Source: Robertmurraya massiliosenegalensis JC6
GTDB taxonomy: Bacteria > Bacillota > Bacilli > Bacillales > Cytobacillaceae
Reading direction: 5' to 3'
DNA length: 33,784 nt
Assembly: GCF_000311725.1 (NCBI RefSeq)
Contig: NZ_HE978517.1
Coordinates: forward strand, 204,231 to 238,014
Shown here: piece by piece, positions 7,951-16,680 of the stretch
Layout: each line of letters opens with the position of its first letter
How positions within the stretch are numbered: the first letter of the stretch is position 1
Notes under the pieces: generated by a model
Seen by the model: only the letters and a program-made list of their open reading frames with translations
Told to the model about the DNA's origin: nothing
Database searches by the model: none
Position numbers and translations under genes: made by a program

Positions 7951-8876
7951 GATGATTCACCTAAGAGAAAAAGAGCGTTTTGGATTACTTCATAATCTTT
8001 TTGGTTAATAGGAACATAATGGTCAAATCCAATTTCATTTAATAACTCTTTACCTTTTTCATGTTCTTGTAAATTAAATAGAAGAGACTTGAACTCCTCT
8101 ACCATCTTCATATCAGCTTTCTTCGAGGCTACAATAGGAGGGGTACCAGCTTCATCACCTATACCTATCACTCTTATTTGAGAAGTTAAATCAGGATTGG
8201 TCCTCTGCAGTTGGTCAAACAACACACCATCTACCGTTGCTCCATCCACGATTCCCAATTCAACGGCTTTAACAGAATAGTCATGGCTATAAGTAAAATA
8301 AGTATCACGAAAGAACTCTGTTAAACTATATCCTTTTTGATAGAGTTGATTTAATATGCTTAATCTGCCTGTATATGAATAAGGATCCGTGTATGCAAAC
8401 CTTTTTCCTTCTAATTCTTCTAGACTTTCATAAGGACTGTTCTGACTCACAATCGTATAAGACTGATAAAGAGCTTCTCCGTCTATGACGGGAGCAGCTA
8501 CATCTACAATATAGTCCCCCTTCAAACCGAGCACATATGATAGAGAACAAATAAAAGCAATATCTACCTCTCCTGACTTTAACATTTGATTTACTTCTTG
8601 ATAGGATTGTTTCTGGATGATTTCAACAGATGCGTCCATTTCTGTCCCTATATATGCTAGTAAGTCTTTATATTTGGACAAGGATTCTTGAGGTGAAAGA
8701 ACAGAAGCTAATGCAATCCGAATTATCTGTCCTGAATCACTTTCATCACGAAGATTCTGACCTGCTTCTGCTTTTGAAGAGTATAAAATAATTTCTGATG
8801 TTTCTTCTATTTGTTTACAGCCACTTATAAATATGGTTAATAATAATAGTAAAATGGGTATGGTTTTGATTTTCAA
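7947..8876 (-). CDS. PhnD-type substrate-binding lipoprotein, predicted arsenic sensor subunit
   Basis: A 309-residue exported lipoprotein with signal peptide and lipobox FISGC (lipidated C20), followed by a PhnD/phosphonate-type periplasmic binding fold. It starts at TTG behind GGAGGTGAG (8882-8890). No ABC transporter genes accompany it. Instead it overlaps a histidine kinase by 4 bp, the same arrangement as AioX with the AioS kinase. AioX binds As(III) through a Cys near position 108; here the only mature Cys besides the lipid anchor is C110 in IAFICSLSYV. I infer that it presents As(III) or As(V) to the kinase. Phosphate-like ligands remain possible. Confidence 0.82.
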   Translation of the reverse strand: MKIKTIPILLLLLTIFISGCKQIEETSEIILYSSKAEAGQNLRDESDSGQIIRIALASVLSPQESLSKYKDLLAYIGTEMDASVEIIQKQSYQEVNQMLKSGEVDIAFICSLSYVLGLKGDYIVDVAAPVIDGEALYQSYTIVSQNSPYESLEELEGKRFAYTDPYSYTGRLSILNQLYQKGYSLTEFFRDTYFTYSHDYSVKAVELGIVDGATVDGVLFDQLQRTNPDLTSQIRVIGIGDEAGTPPIVASKKADMKMVEEFKSLLFNLQEHEKGKELLNEIGFDHYVPINQKDYEVIQNALFLLGESS

Positions 8877-8983
8877 TTTGCCTCACCTCCACAAATAAGC
8901 AAATTCACATTATCTTTATTATATCGTGGTATTTTTACTATTTGTAATCTCTGCTAAAAACAACACCAAATTGACAATAATTA

Positions 8984-9010
8984 AAAAAAGTACCAAAACG
9001 GTACTTTTTT
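8984..9010 (-). terminator. Terminator of the arr operon, overlapping the tatA stop
   Basis: A perfect 11-bp stem (8984-8994 and 9000-9010) has a 5-nt loop AAAAC. The A/T ends of the stem give a T-run in either direction. The tatA stop codon (9011-9009) lies inside the stem. It separates the arr operon from the sensor operon. Confidence 0.85.
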
Positions 9011-9215
9011 AGCTCTTTTCAAGTGGGTCTTTTATGTTCATTCCATCTTTATCTTCTTCAATTTCATCCGCTACTAATTCTTTCGTAGATGCTTTAAATT
9101 CTTTGAGTGTAGTTCCCACAGCTCTTCCCATTTCCGGTAACTTTTTTGGACCGAAAATCATTAGGGTAATGACTAAAATAATAATCAACCCTGGAACTCC
9201 AATATTTGATAACAT
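9009..9215 (-). CDS. tatA: Twin-arginine translocase subunit TatA
   Basis: A 68-residue protein with one N-terminal membrane helix (about 5-20), the hinge [14 protein letters not shown], an amphipathic helix ending in LKEFK, and an acidic tail. These are the hallmarks of TatA/E proteins that form the Tat pore. No tatC is present in the window. Its place at the end of the arr operon fits a dedicated export component for ArrA, which carries a Tat signal. Confidence 0.92.
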   Translation of the reverse strand: MLSNIGVPGLIIILVITLMIFGPKKLPEMGRAVGTTLKEFKASTKELVADEIEEDKDGMNIKDPLEKS

Positions 9216-9265
9216 CTTCTCACAACCTTTTTAGTGATGAAGTATATATGAACAGAATTTTTCAT

Positions 9266-10273
9266 CTAATTATTTTCTTTTGTTAGAACTACTTGCTCTT
9301 CACCTTTAAGAAAGGTTTGTAAATCTATGAATGATGCATTATTTATCTCTAATGCACCTTTTCGACATATATCTACGCATGATTGACAACCATTACAAAT
9401 TTGGTGATTAAGTGTGGCTGTAAATATTGACTCATCTTCTGAAAACTTCAGTGCTCCCATTGGACAAACTCGTTCACAAACTTTGCACCCGTCACACTTT
9501 TCATTAAAGTTTAATTGGGCTGTATTTATATCCCCAATCCGTTGTACTTGTTTAAAGTGATTTTGATACTTCCGAAGAAGATAGTGATATGTCTCCCTGA
9601 TTGTTCCAGAGCCAACGGTTTCTCTTAAGTTCCTTACTTCTTCCTCCTCCGTAATAAGTGGAGAAACAACATTACGAGTCATTTTCTTAGAAAAAAAGGT
9701 TATTAATTCTCTTCTCGTGTAGTTTCGTTCCATTTTAGATGTATTTTGATCATTATAATCAATGTTAATTGGTTCTTTTAACATCGAGTTTAACTCTTCC
9801 ACAAGAATATCCAAACTAGACTTTAAGTCTTTATCGGGGTTATGATACTTTACACATTTCGTACATCTTTTTTCATCAAATTGTATTGATACCTTTTTAG
9901 ATTGAGTACAAGCTTGAATAAGCAAAGCCTTATCTAACTGGTATAAACAACCTAGTTTAATAGATGGATCTTCCCTTTTATCATTTTCACATGAAAAAGC
10001 GATTACCTCTCGATTCGACATCTCTTTAAAGTATTCTACATACTTTTCATCAGAAAATGCCTCAGATGGGCAATGAACTGTACATCGCATACATTCTGTA
10101 CAAATATCTTCTTGAACCGATAAACCACCCTCAAAAGAGATAGCTGAAACAGGACATATGTCTACACATTTATGACAAGTGGAGAAACGATTTCTTGTTT
10201 TTATACATCGCTGCGGCTGAACTTGAAGTCTTTTTGTTTCAAGCCATTTTGTCACATAACGTTCCAATAACAT
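9266..10273 (-). CDS. Ferredoxin-like protein with four 4Fe-4S motifs
   Basis: A 335-residue cytoplasmic-looking iron-sulfur protein. Two cluster motifs lie at the N-terminus (C33-x2-C36-x3-CP with an early C23, and C58/C61/C64/C68 ending in CPSEAF) and two at the C-terminus (CDGCKVCERVCP and CNGCQSCVDIC). Between them is a middle region with extra Cys, including RCTKC. GGGAGGG lies 8 nt before the ATG. It is downstream of arrD and upstream of tatA, so probably belongs to the arr transcript. It is not one of the standard Arr subunits. A role in electron transfer or ArrA maturation is inferred. Confidence 0.8.
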   Translation of the reverse strand: MLLERYVTKWLETKRLQVQPQRCIKTRNRFSTCHKCVDICPVSAISFEGGLSVQEDICTECMRCTVHCPSEAFSDEKYVEYFKEMSNREVIAFSCENDKREDPSIKLGCLYQLDKALLIQACTQSKKVSIQFDEKRCTKCVKYHNPDKDLKSSLDILVEELNSMLKEPINIDYNDQNTSKMERNYTRRELITFFSKKMTRNVVSPLITEEEEVRNLRETVGSGTIRETYHYLLRKYQNHFKQVQRIGDINTAQLNFNEKCDGCKVCERVCPMGALKFSEDESIFTATLNHQICNGCQSCVDICRKGALEINNASFIDLQTFLKGEEQVVLTKENN

Positions 10274-10296
10274 GCCCTGTTCCCTCCCTATCTACA

Positions 10297-10911
10297 TTAT
10301 TTAACCGCAAGATAATCTCGTAGGATAACAGCTTCGGTAAGATTTCCAAGTAATTTATAAAATTTCAAGGAAGCACCTTTTTGAATTGCTGCATTAAATT
10401 TTGGAATCCAATGAGTTAAGATTCTATAAAGAAACTCTTTCTGTAGCACTAAATATACCTCATCTCTTGTTTCATTCCACTTAAAATTGAGAAAATACAT
10501 ATATTCTAGTTGAGCTGTAATATGATCCTTAGGCTCATTCCAATTTATTAAAGTTAAGCCTGCACGCTTATAAAACGATTCAACTACTTGAGTTGACTTA
10601 CTTTGAACCTCCCATTTATCTTCTAAATATATGGACGAATACGGAGGAGCAAGTACTTTAAAAGGACCGATAAAAAGTTTAGAGTATTCAACTAAATATT
10701 CGTCTAGCTCTTGATTGCCTTCTTCGAATAAATAATTCATCTCCTCACAAATATTCAAAAGACTTTCATCGTAATCCTTTATGACTCTGTATAGCTGTTG
10801 GACATATACACTTAAATCTGCCTTGGGTTCCTTGTACATTACGGATAAAAATTTATACACTTCTGCTTTTTTCAAAATATCATTTTCGGTATAAGTAGTG
10901 GTCAATTCCAT
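10297..10911 (-). CDS. arrD: TorD-family chaperone for arsenate reductase (ArrD)
   Basis: An all-helical protein of about 204 residues in the TorD/DmsD/NarJ chaperone family. The motif EYSKLFIGPFKVLAPPYSSIYLE region (residues about 80-102) is the family hallmark. Such proteins bind the Tat signal of their molybdoenzyme and assist cofactor insertion before export. The start is uncertain: ATG at 10911 or GTG at 10914, both very close to GGGGAG (10914-10919). It lies 12 bp after arrB, matching the arrCABD order known from Gram-positive arsenate respirers. Confidence 0.85.
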   Translation of the reverse strand: MELTTTYTENDILKKAEVYKFLSVMYKEPKADLSVYVQQLYRVIKDYDESLLNICEEMNYLFEEGNQELDEYLVEYSKLFIGPFKVLAPPYSSIYLEDKWEVQSKSTQVVESFYKRAGLTLINWNEPKDHITAQLEYMYFLNFKWNETRDEVYLVLQKEFLYRILTHWIPKFNAAIQKGASLKFYKLLGNLTEAVILRDYLAVK

Positions 10912-10923
10912 CACTCCCCAGTA

Positions 10924-11607
10924 TTAACCCCTCACATAAAATACTCGTGGTTTTGTTCCCTTTTCAGGTTTCAGCACACGACTACTATATTGCGCGAGGA
11001 CTTTGTTTATCTCACTATTCGGGTCATCCAAATCACCAAAGGTACGTGCATCTGCTGGACAAGATTCAACACAATATGGTTTTAATCCATCTTTCACTCT
11101 ATGATCACAGAAAGTACATTTCTCAACGATTCCCTTACTTCTTATTCCTTCATAAGTGAAAGCACGATCCGCGTTATAATAAGGCAGCTCTTGTCCCGTT
11201 CTTTCTAGCACTTCTTTTCCAGAAGAAGTACCACCTTCAATAATTGCAGTACTCTCTTCCCAACGTCGATGCGGTTTATTATCATTAAAATTAATTACAT
11301 CATATGGGCAAGCCTGCGCACAGCTTTTACATCCAATACATTTATCTGGATCGTGTAGAGTTAAGCCATTTTCATCCTTATACATCGCCCCTGTCGGACA
11401 CACCCGAACACAAGCCGCATCTTCACAATGATTACATAAAGTAGGTACATATTGATAATTTACGGTTGGAAATGTACCTTTTGTTTCGTGAAAATAATTG
11501 GACCAGAACATCCCTGTATCAACATTATTTTCATTTTTACATGAAATTGAACACCCTGAACAGCCTACGCATTTATGCAAATCTATTACCATTCCATATC
11601 TTGTCAT
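10924..11607 (-). CDS. arrB: Arsenate respiratory reductase Fe-S subunit ArrB
   Basis: A 227-residue protein of the DMSO-reductase-type electron-transfer subunit family. Sixteen Cys in four groups (beginning CVGCSGCSISC, then LCNHCEDAACVRVCP, CIGCKSCAQACP, and CTFCDH...CVESCP) bind four 4Fe-4S clusters. It has no signal peptide, so would be carried out with Tat-exported ArrA. It passes electrons from the membrane anchor to ArrA. The gene follows arrA after 16 bp. Confidence 0.92.
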   Translation of the reverse strand: MTRYGMVIDLHKCVGCSGCSISCKNENNVDTGMFWSNYFHETKGTFPTVNYQYVPTLCNHCEDAACVRVCPTGAMYKDENGLTLHDPDKCIGCKSCAQACPYDVINFNDNKPHRRWEESTAIIEGGTSSGKEVLERTGQELPYYNADRAFTYEGIRSKGIVEKCTFCDHRVKDGLKPYCVESCPADARTFGDLDDPNSEINKVLAQYSSRVLKPEKGTKPRVFYVRG

Positions 11608-11623
11608 TTTCTACACCTCCAGA

Positions 11624-14167
11624 TTAAATTTTTTCTATTTTAATTCTAGCTAGCCCACCATGACGGGCAGTTGCACTGCTTAAATGTTCATAATCACATG
11701 GAAGGATTTCATTATTATTTCCACCACGTGGAATTTTCTTTTGATAGTCCATTGTTGCAACACTTCCATACGCCCAGTGACCTTGACCATAGCATTTTAC
11801 CGCTACTCCAGGGCGAGTACCTTCCCATTCCTTTATATTGACCTCTATTGATCCTTGTACGGAAGTGACCTTCACACGATCACCAGTTTTGACTCCATAC
11901 TTCTTACAATCAACAGGATTTAGCTTAAGAACGTCATCCCATTTCTCATCACCAGGGTCAGAATCCTTAAATTCTTGATACCATGTTGTATTCGCAGAAC
12001 GTCCTTCCCGATTAAGTCTGGACCGATGTTCACTAAAAATAAGTGGGTATTCCTTTTCATCTCCGTAGCGAATAGGTTCTTCATAATGTGGAACAAATGC
12101 CAAGTCTCCTCTTGCTTCATACTTCATCGCTTCTATCGTTTTATCAATGCTCGTATTATGGACCTTGGCGTGCTCATCAAGAATGGCTTTCATTGTCTCA
12201 CTATAAAATTCAAATTTGTTTGTAGCTGTACCAAATCCTTCGTCCCAATGTTTCTTATAAACGGTTCGTGGTGCATTCCACACACCTAAATCTACAAATT
12301 CCTGCCAGCTACTTATTTGATCGCCTTTCTTTTCTTCAGCTGGATGCCATGCACCTTTAGAAAGGGCCTTTGTTGCGTAAAGCGTAAATTCCTTTTCATT
12401 TTGTGGTTTTTGACCCGTTTCTGGATCAGGGAATTCATTTTTATAAAAATCTAGTAGATTCGTGAAACCTTTCTTTGCTAATCCTTCTGCTATTAACCAA
12501 CCAATTTCAGTTTCATCAATCTTTGTATCCCATAATGGTTCGATAACTGGTTGCTGAATGCTTAAATATGAATTCATATTTTGTTTGCTTTTTACGACTC
12601 CCCAACGCTCAAATAATTGGTGACATGCAGGAAGAACAATATCTGCATACTGAGTCATTTCCGCTGGATTTACTGTTATATGGACGTAGAATGGTATTTT
12701 TTCCATCGCCTTTTCCCAACGTTGGGCTCCAGTACAAGAAAACACGAAGTTATTCCAGTATCCAATTGCTATCTTCAAGTCGTAAGGATCCTCATTTAGA
12801 ATGGCATCTGCCACATTGTTCGTTACAACTCCACCGGCCAATTTCCCCTTTGCGAAAGCTGGAAATTGAATACGGCCGCGTTGGTCAATTTTTTCATGTT
12901 TTTTCCCTTTTTTTGCTATTTCATCATAATAAGGTTCAATATCTGGTATACTTCCTAATGGCACACTTCCTGAACGGTTCGTTCCACCAATATTTTCAAC
13001 AGAACCTACTAAGGCATTTAATGCATGAGCCCCCATTGCTGTATATCCACCACGGATTTGCATAGCAGATCCTGGAGCCAACCATGAGATAGCTCGTGGT
13101 GCAGCTTCAGCAAATCCTCTTGCCACACGATAAATTTGTTCTGCTGGTATTCCTGCAATATCTGCTGCCCATTCAGGTGTTTTGTCCTTTAATTCAAGAT
13201 TCCACCATTTTACAAGACCGTAGGTGTATTTTTCCTCAAATGCATCCTCGGCTACTTGTTTTCCTTTAACAAATTGATTCTTACCTTCTTTAAAATCACC
13301 AACGAAATCCCTATACCATACTCCTTCAGTTAAAATAACATGGGCAATGGCAGACACTAAGGCACCATCTTGACCAGGTATAACAGGTAGCCATTCATCA
13401 GCTTTCGATGCAGTTGATGATAGGCGAGGATCTATAACAGCTACTTTGGCTTGATCAAGTACTTTTCCATACATGCTAATCGCGTGAGGAACCTGTCTGT
13501 TAGATGCAACAGGATCAGTACTCCACATTAATACATAACGAGTATGCTCTAAATCATAATCACGATAATCCCAATAAGCTTCAGTTACATATGGTCCTAG
13601 CTTTTCCGCTTCAGCGCAGATAGAACTATGGGAGATGTTATTTGGTGAGCCATAAATTGAAGGCATCGCTTTATAAAATAAATCTGCTAAACCTGTATAA
13701 CGACCTCTGAACAAAGCAAATTTATGAGTTTCTCCACTTTTTCTGAGCTCCATCATTTTATCTGTAACAGTATCAATCGCTTCTTCCCATGTAATGGGAA
13801 CAAATTTCGGATCTTCATTTCTTCCTTTTTTTGGATTCGTTCTTTTCATTGGTACTTTAATTCTATCTGGGTCATATAATTGCTGAATAGCTAAGTGTGG
13901 TCTCGGACATATTTTTCCATGATTTGCTTTTGAATTTGGGTTCCCTCTAACCTTAATAGCACGACCGTTTTCCACATATATTTGTACTGGACACCATGTT
14001 GTACATCCTTGACAGGTAGAAGCGAGCCATTTGCCACTTTCAGCCTTCTGCTCTCCTTGGCTATTTTCAGAGAATGCTGTCAATATAGGTTTCTGCGCAG
14101 ATAATCCTGCTACAGTTGCTCCTGTTACTGCTGATGCCTTAATAAATCCTCTACGTGTAATTCCCAT
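11624..14167 (-). CDS. arrA: Arsenate respiratory reductase catalytic subunit ArrA
   Basis: An 847-residue molybdopterin enzyme that reduces As(V) to As(III) outside the membrane. The Tat signal TRRGFIK is followed by a hydrophobic stretch; the 4Fe-4S site is C52, C55, C59, C87. The active-site segment NISHSSICAEAEK supplies the Mo ligand C184. Residues R156, Y157, H180, S181, K189 and Y201 match the arsenate-pocket positions remembered for Shewanella ANA-3 ArrA, with a constant offset of nine. I recognise long stretches of similarity to that protein, including EGRTANS-like and CFGQGHWAYG-like motifs, which argues against polysulfide, selenate or tetrathionate reductase. The ATG at 14167 is chosen for AGGAGGG 6 nt upstream. 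Confidence 0.93.
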   Translation of the reverse strand: MGITRRGFIKASAVTGATVAGLSAQKPILTAFSENSQGEQKAESGKWLASTCQGCTTWCPVQIYVENGRAIKVRGNPNSKANHGKICPRPHLAIQQLYDPDRIKVPMKRTNPKKGRNEDPKFVPITWEEAIDTVTDKMMELRKSGETHKFALFRGRYTGLADLFYKAMPSIYGSPNNISHSSICAEAEKLGPYVTEAYWDYRDYDLEHTRYVLMWSTDPVASNRQVPHAISMYGKVLDQAKVAVIDPRLSSTASKADEWLPVIPGQDGALVSAIAHVILTEGVWYRDFVGDFKEGKNQFVKGKQVAEDAFEEKYTYGLVKWWNLELKDKTPEWAADIAGIPAEQIYRVARGFAEAAPRAISWLAPGSAMQIRGGYTAMGAHALNALVGSVENIGGTNRSGSVPLGSIPDIEPYYDEIAKKGKKHEKIDQRGRIQFPAFAKGKLAGGVVTNNVADAILNEDPYDLKIAIGYWNNFVFSCTGAQRWEKAMEKIPFYVHITVNPAEMTQYADIVLPACHQLFERWGVVKSKQNMNSYLSIQQPVIEPLWDTKIDETEIGWLIAEGLAKKGFTNLLDFYKNEFPDPETGQKPQNEKEFTLYATKALSKGAWHPAEEKKGDQISSWQEFVDLGVWNAPRTVYKKHWDEGFGTATNKFEFYSETMKAILDEHAKVHNTSIDKTIEAMKYEARGDLAFVPHYEEPIRYGDEKEYPLIFSEHRSRLNREGRSANTTWYQEFKDSDPGDEKWDDVLKLNPVDCKKYGVKTGDRVKVTSVQGSIEVNIKEWEGTRPGVAVKCYGQGHWAYGSVATMDYQKKIPRGGNNNEILPCDYEHLSSATARHGGLARIKIEKI

Positions 14168-14190
14168 TTTAGACCCTCCTTTTTTCAATT

Positions 14191-15114
14191 TTATAATCCT
14201 GCTAACGGGATTTGCCCTGAATATAGAATAATGTGCTTAAACGCATAGCTACCTACTAAAACTACAACCGTAAACATAAGCGCAGAGTATAAATTCATGC
14301 TTTGTTTTTTCACAAAGTAGAACGCTGAAATAACTAGTGGAATCACTAAGCCAAGAACTACAGCTAGAGCCCACCAATAAGCACCAAAGTATTCAATTAA
14401 ATTTTGATAAGCATAAATTGCATCTGTTCCTGCTGAAAAAATGCTAATTCTCCATGTAATGACTAATATCGATTGAACCACAACCAAACTCAATAAAAGT
14501 TTTGAATATGAGAAGCTTAAGAAGCCTTCACTTGCTGCTGCAATTTCTTTATAGGCTTGCCTTGCCTCGCTGTTTAGAGATTTTGTCATAAATGCTTCAA
14601 TTAGCATGACAATACTACTTCCACATAAAAGAGAAGATACTAAAAACATGACTGGTATGAGTCCATTCGCCCACCCAGGTTGACCTAATGACATCAATAG
14701 CGTCCCGTGATAGATCCCTACTGCAAGAGCAAATACAGAACCCGCTATAACAATTCCTTTAAATACAGGAGAAGCAAAGGCCTCTCGTTTGTTTCTGAAC
14801 ACAAGGAAAAAGGCGACAAATGCTAATATAATAAATATAAACTGAAGAAAACCACCCCATGATGTTACTGAGGTTGGATTAACATTGATGAATGTGGAAA
14901 ACATCCTAAAAGGCTTTCCTAACTCCGTCATTAAAGCTAATACACCTAAGCCAACCAATACAGGTGATAGAAAAAATCCAATTCTCGTAATTACGAATGC
15001 ACTTTCCTTTTTGATAAAACTGAAATATGCGGACAAAAGGAAAATACCAACACCGACACCACCTAGAAATAAATCAAGTGCGACCCGATAATCCCATAAA
15101 GCGTGAAATTCCAT
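14191..15114 (-). CDS. arrC: NrfD/PsrC-type membrane anchor ArrC
   Basis: A 307-residue protein with about eight to nine membrane helices, of the NrfD/PsrC family, which takes electrons from menaquinol and passes them to the Fe-S subunit. It has no heme-binding motif, as usual for this family. The first segment, DYRVALDLFLGGVGVGIF, contains the conserved early Asp and Gly-rich helix. AGGAGG (15123-15128) lies 8 nt before the ATG. It is the first gene of the arr operon; arrA starts 23 bp after its stop. The terminator at 15180-15225 separates it from arsM, so a promoter must lie within about 70 bp upstream. Confidence 0.88.
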   Translation of the reverse strand: MEFHALWDYRVALDLFLGGVGVGIFLLSAYFSFIKKESAFVITRIGFFLSPVLVGLGVLALMTELGKPFRMFSTFINVNPTSVTSWGGFLQFIFIILAFVAFFLVFRNKREAFASPVFKGIVIAGSVFALAVGIYHGTLLMSLGQPGWANGLIPVMFLVSSLLCGSSIVMLIEAFMTKSLNSEARQAYKEIAAASEGFLSFSYSKLLLSLVVVQSILVITWRISIFSAGTDAIYAYQNLIEYFGAYWWALAVVLGLVIPLVISAFYFVKKQSMNLYSALMFTVVVLVGSYAFKHIILYSGQIPLAGL

Positions 15115-15179
15115 TTCATGAACCTCCTTATCTTTATTAAACTACTTCTCTACACTTCTATTTTCTTGTTTTTAAGACA

Positions 15180-15225
15180 AAAAAAATATCAGTATTTCAC
15201 CTAAAATATGTAGGGAAAATACTGA
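15180..15225 (-). terminator. Terminator between arsM and the arr operon
   Basis: The stem TCAGTATTT (15189-15197) and AAATACTGA (15217-15225) is perfect over 9 bp and extends by three more pairs past a two-base mismatch. On the minus strand it is followed by eight T residues. It ends the permease-arsN-arsM transcript. Confidence 0.85.
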
Positions 15226-15258
15226 CATGGTTCTTTTATTTGTCACAACTAGGAGCTA

Positions 15259-16062
15259 TTATTTTTCTGCTTTAATAATTGCTGACACGATATATTCTTC
15301 CACTTTATACTCAGGGGCCCATTCTTTAATAAAATCTTTTGATTCAACTTTTGGAGTGATAGAAATATTTTTGAAACCAGCTTGTTTCATATACCCTCCT
15401 AATTCTTTAATGGTCGAAGCACCTGATATACAACCTGAGTATAGTTGAAAATCTGATTGGAGTTCTTTAGGTAATTTCGTAGTCATCATAATATCAGAAA
15501 TAGCCAAACGTCCACCTTCTTTTAATACACGATATGCCTCCTGAAACACTCTAATTTTATTAGGGGATAGATTAATGACACAATTGGATATAATGACATC
15601 AACTAAGCGATCAGCAACTGGCATATTTTCAATTTCTCCTAATCGGAACTCTACATTCCTAAATTGGTTTTTGTCCGCATTGCTTCTTGCCTTACTAATC
15701 ATTTCAGGTGTCATATCGACCCCAATGACTTTTCCTTTTTCTCCAACTTTTGGTGCAGCTAAGAAACAATCAAATCCTCCACCACTTACAAGGTCAAGAA
15801 CTGTTTCACCCTCTTTTAATTCGGCAATAGCCTGAGGGTTGCCACAGCCTAAACCCATATTGGCTCCATCTGGAATACTATTTAACTCTTCAACAGAATA
15901 CCCCATTTTCTTTGATATTTCTTTTACAGAAATGTTTTGACTTTCTTCTGGAGAACAACCACTCGGAGCACAGCAGTTATTGTCATTCACTACTTTTAAT
16001 GCGATTTTCTTATAATTTTCCCTGACATGATTCCGAACTAAATCCTTTTGAATTTCACTCAT
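15259..16062 (-). CDS. arsM: Arsenite S-adenosylmethionine methyltransferase ArsM
   Basis: A 267-residue methyltransferase converting As(III) to methylated arsenicals. The As-binding Cys are at C73 (LGCGNP), C161 (SNCVINL) and C211 (SGCISGA), with an N-terminal C30/C31/C36 cluster also present. The SAM-binding motif reads LDLVSGGGFDCF: the usual Gly after LDL is Val at 92. IGVDMTPEM is the second SAM motif. It follows the ArsN-type gene by 15 bp and ends at a terminator. Its trivalent methylated products are the known substrates of ArsP-type permeases, one of which is encoded in the same gene series. Confidence 0.92.
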   Translation of the reverse strand: MSEIQKDLVRNHVRENYKKIALKVVNDNNCCAPSGCSPEESQNISVKEISKKMGYSVEELNSIPDGANMGLGCGNPQAIAELKEGETVLDLVSGGGFDCFLAAPKVGEKGKVIGVDMTPEMISKARSNADKNQFRNVEFRLGEIENMPVADRLVDVIISNCVINLSPNKIRVFQEAYRVLKEGGRLAISDIMMTTKLPKELQSDFQLYSGCISGASTIKELGGYMKQAGFKNISITPKVESKDFIKEWAPEYKVEEYIVSAIIKAEK

Positions 16063-16077
16063 CTTATCTCCACCCTT

Positions 16078-16569
16078 TTAATTGATTAAGATTTTTTCCA
16101 TAGACATTACATCCACAAATTCCCCATCGAGTATCCCTTGATTTTTAAACGTTCCAACCTCACGATATCCGGCTTTATGGTACAGCCTTTGACCTAATTG
16201 GTTAAAAGGGAAGGTAAAGAGTACAATTTTATGAAATCCATTTTGCCGAGCAACCTCATCAATTGCAGTTAGTAGCAATCCTCCGATACCCTTACCCCTA
16301 GAATCTCTAGCAATATAAACTGACAGATCCGCCACTCCTGAGTAGGCACATCTGTTATTGTAAGGGTTTAAAGAAGCCCACCCTTTCACCGTTCCCTCTT
16401 CCTCAGCGACAATAACTTTATAGCGTCCTTCAAGTTGCTTAAACCATTCTTCCATGTACACTTGGTTTTTAGGCTCAGTTTCTAATGTAGCTACTCTATC
16501 CTCTATTCCTTGGTTATAAATATTCATGATGTTCTCTACATCTCTAGAGGTCGCTTGCCTAACTTTCAT
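16078..16569 (-). CDS. GNAT N-acetyltransferase, ArsN/phosphinothricin acetyltransferase-like
   Basis: A 163-residue GNAT enzyme. The acetyl-CoA loop is DSRGKGIGGLLL (about 89-100), and the C-terminal strand-helix GQRLYHKAGYREVG is typical of the PAT group. ArsN1 members of this group acetylate arsinothricin, a methylarsenic glutamate analogue made by some bacteria; others acetylate phosphinothricin or methionine sulfoximine. Its location 15 bp ahead of arsM favours the arsenic role. A GGGGAG site precedes the ATG. Confidence 0.8.
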   Translation of the reverse strand: MKVRQATSRDVENIMNIYNQGIEDRVATLETEPKNQVYMEEWFKQLEGRYKVIVAEEEGTVKGWASLNPYNNRCAYSGVADLSVYIARDSRGKGIGGLLLTAIDEVARQNGFHKIVLFTFPFNQLGQRLYHKAGYREVGTFKNQGILDGEFVDVMSMEKILIN

Positions 16570-16680
16570 AGCCCCACTCCCCTTACATTTATCTGTATGA
16601 TATTTATAATAGACCTTATATTTGCTTCAATTTGCTGAAGATGACTTTTTAACTATATCCTACACCGAGAATGTTGTAAC

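Noticed and set aside
11624-14167. ArrA considered as a selenate, polysulfide or tetrathionate reductase
   Set aside because: The arsenate-pocket residues and the CABD gene order match ArrA, and the surrounding genes are all arsenic-related.
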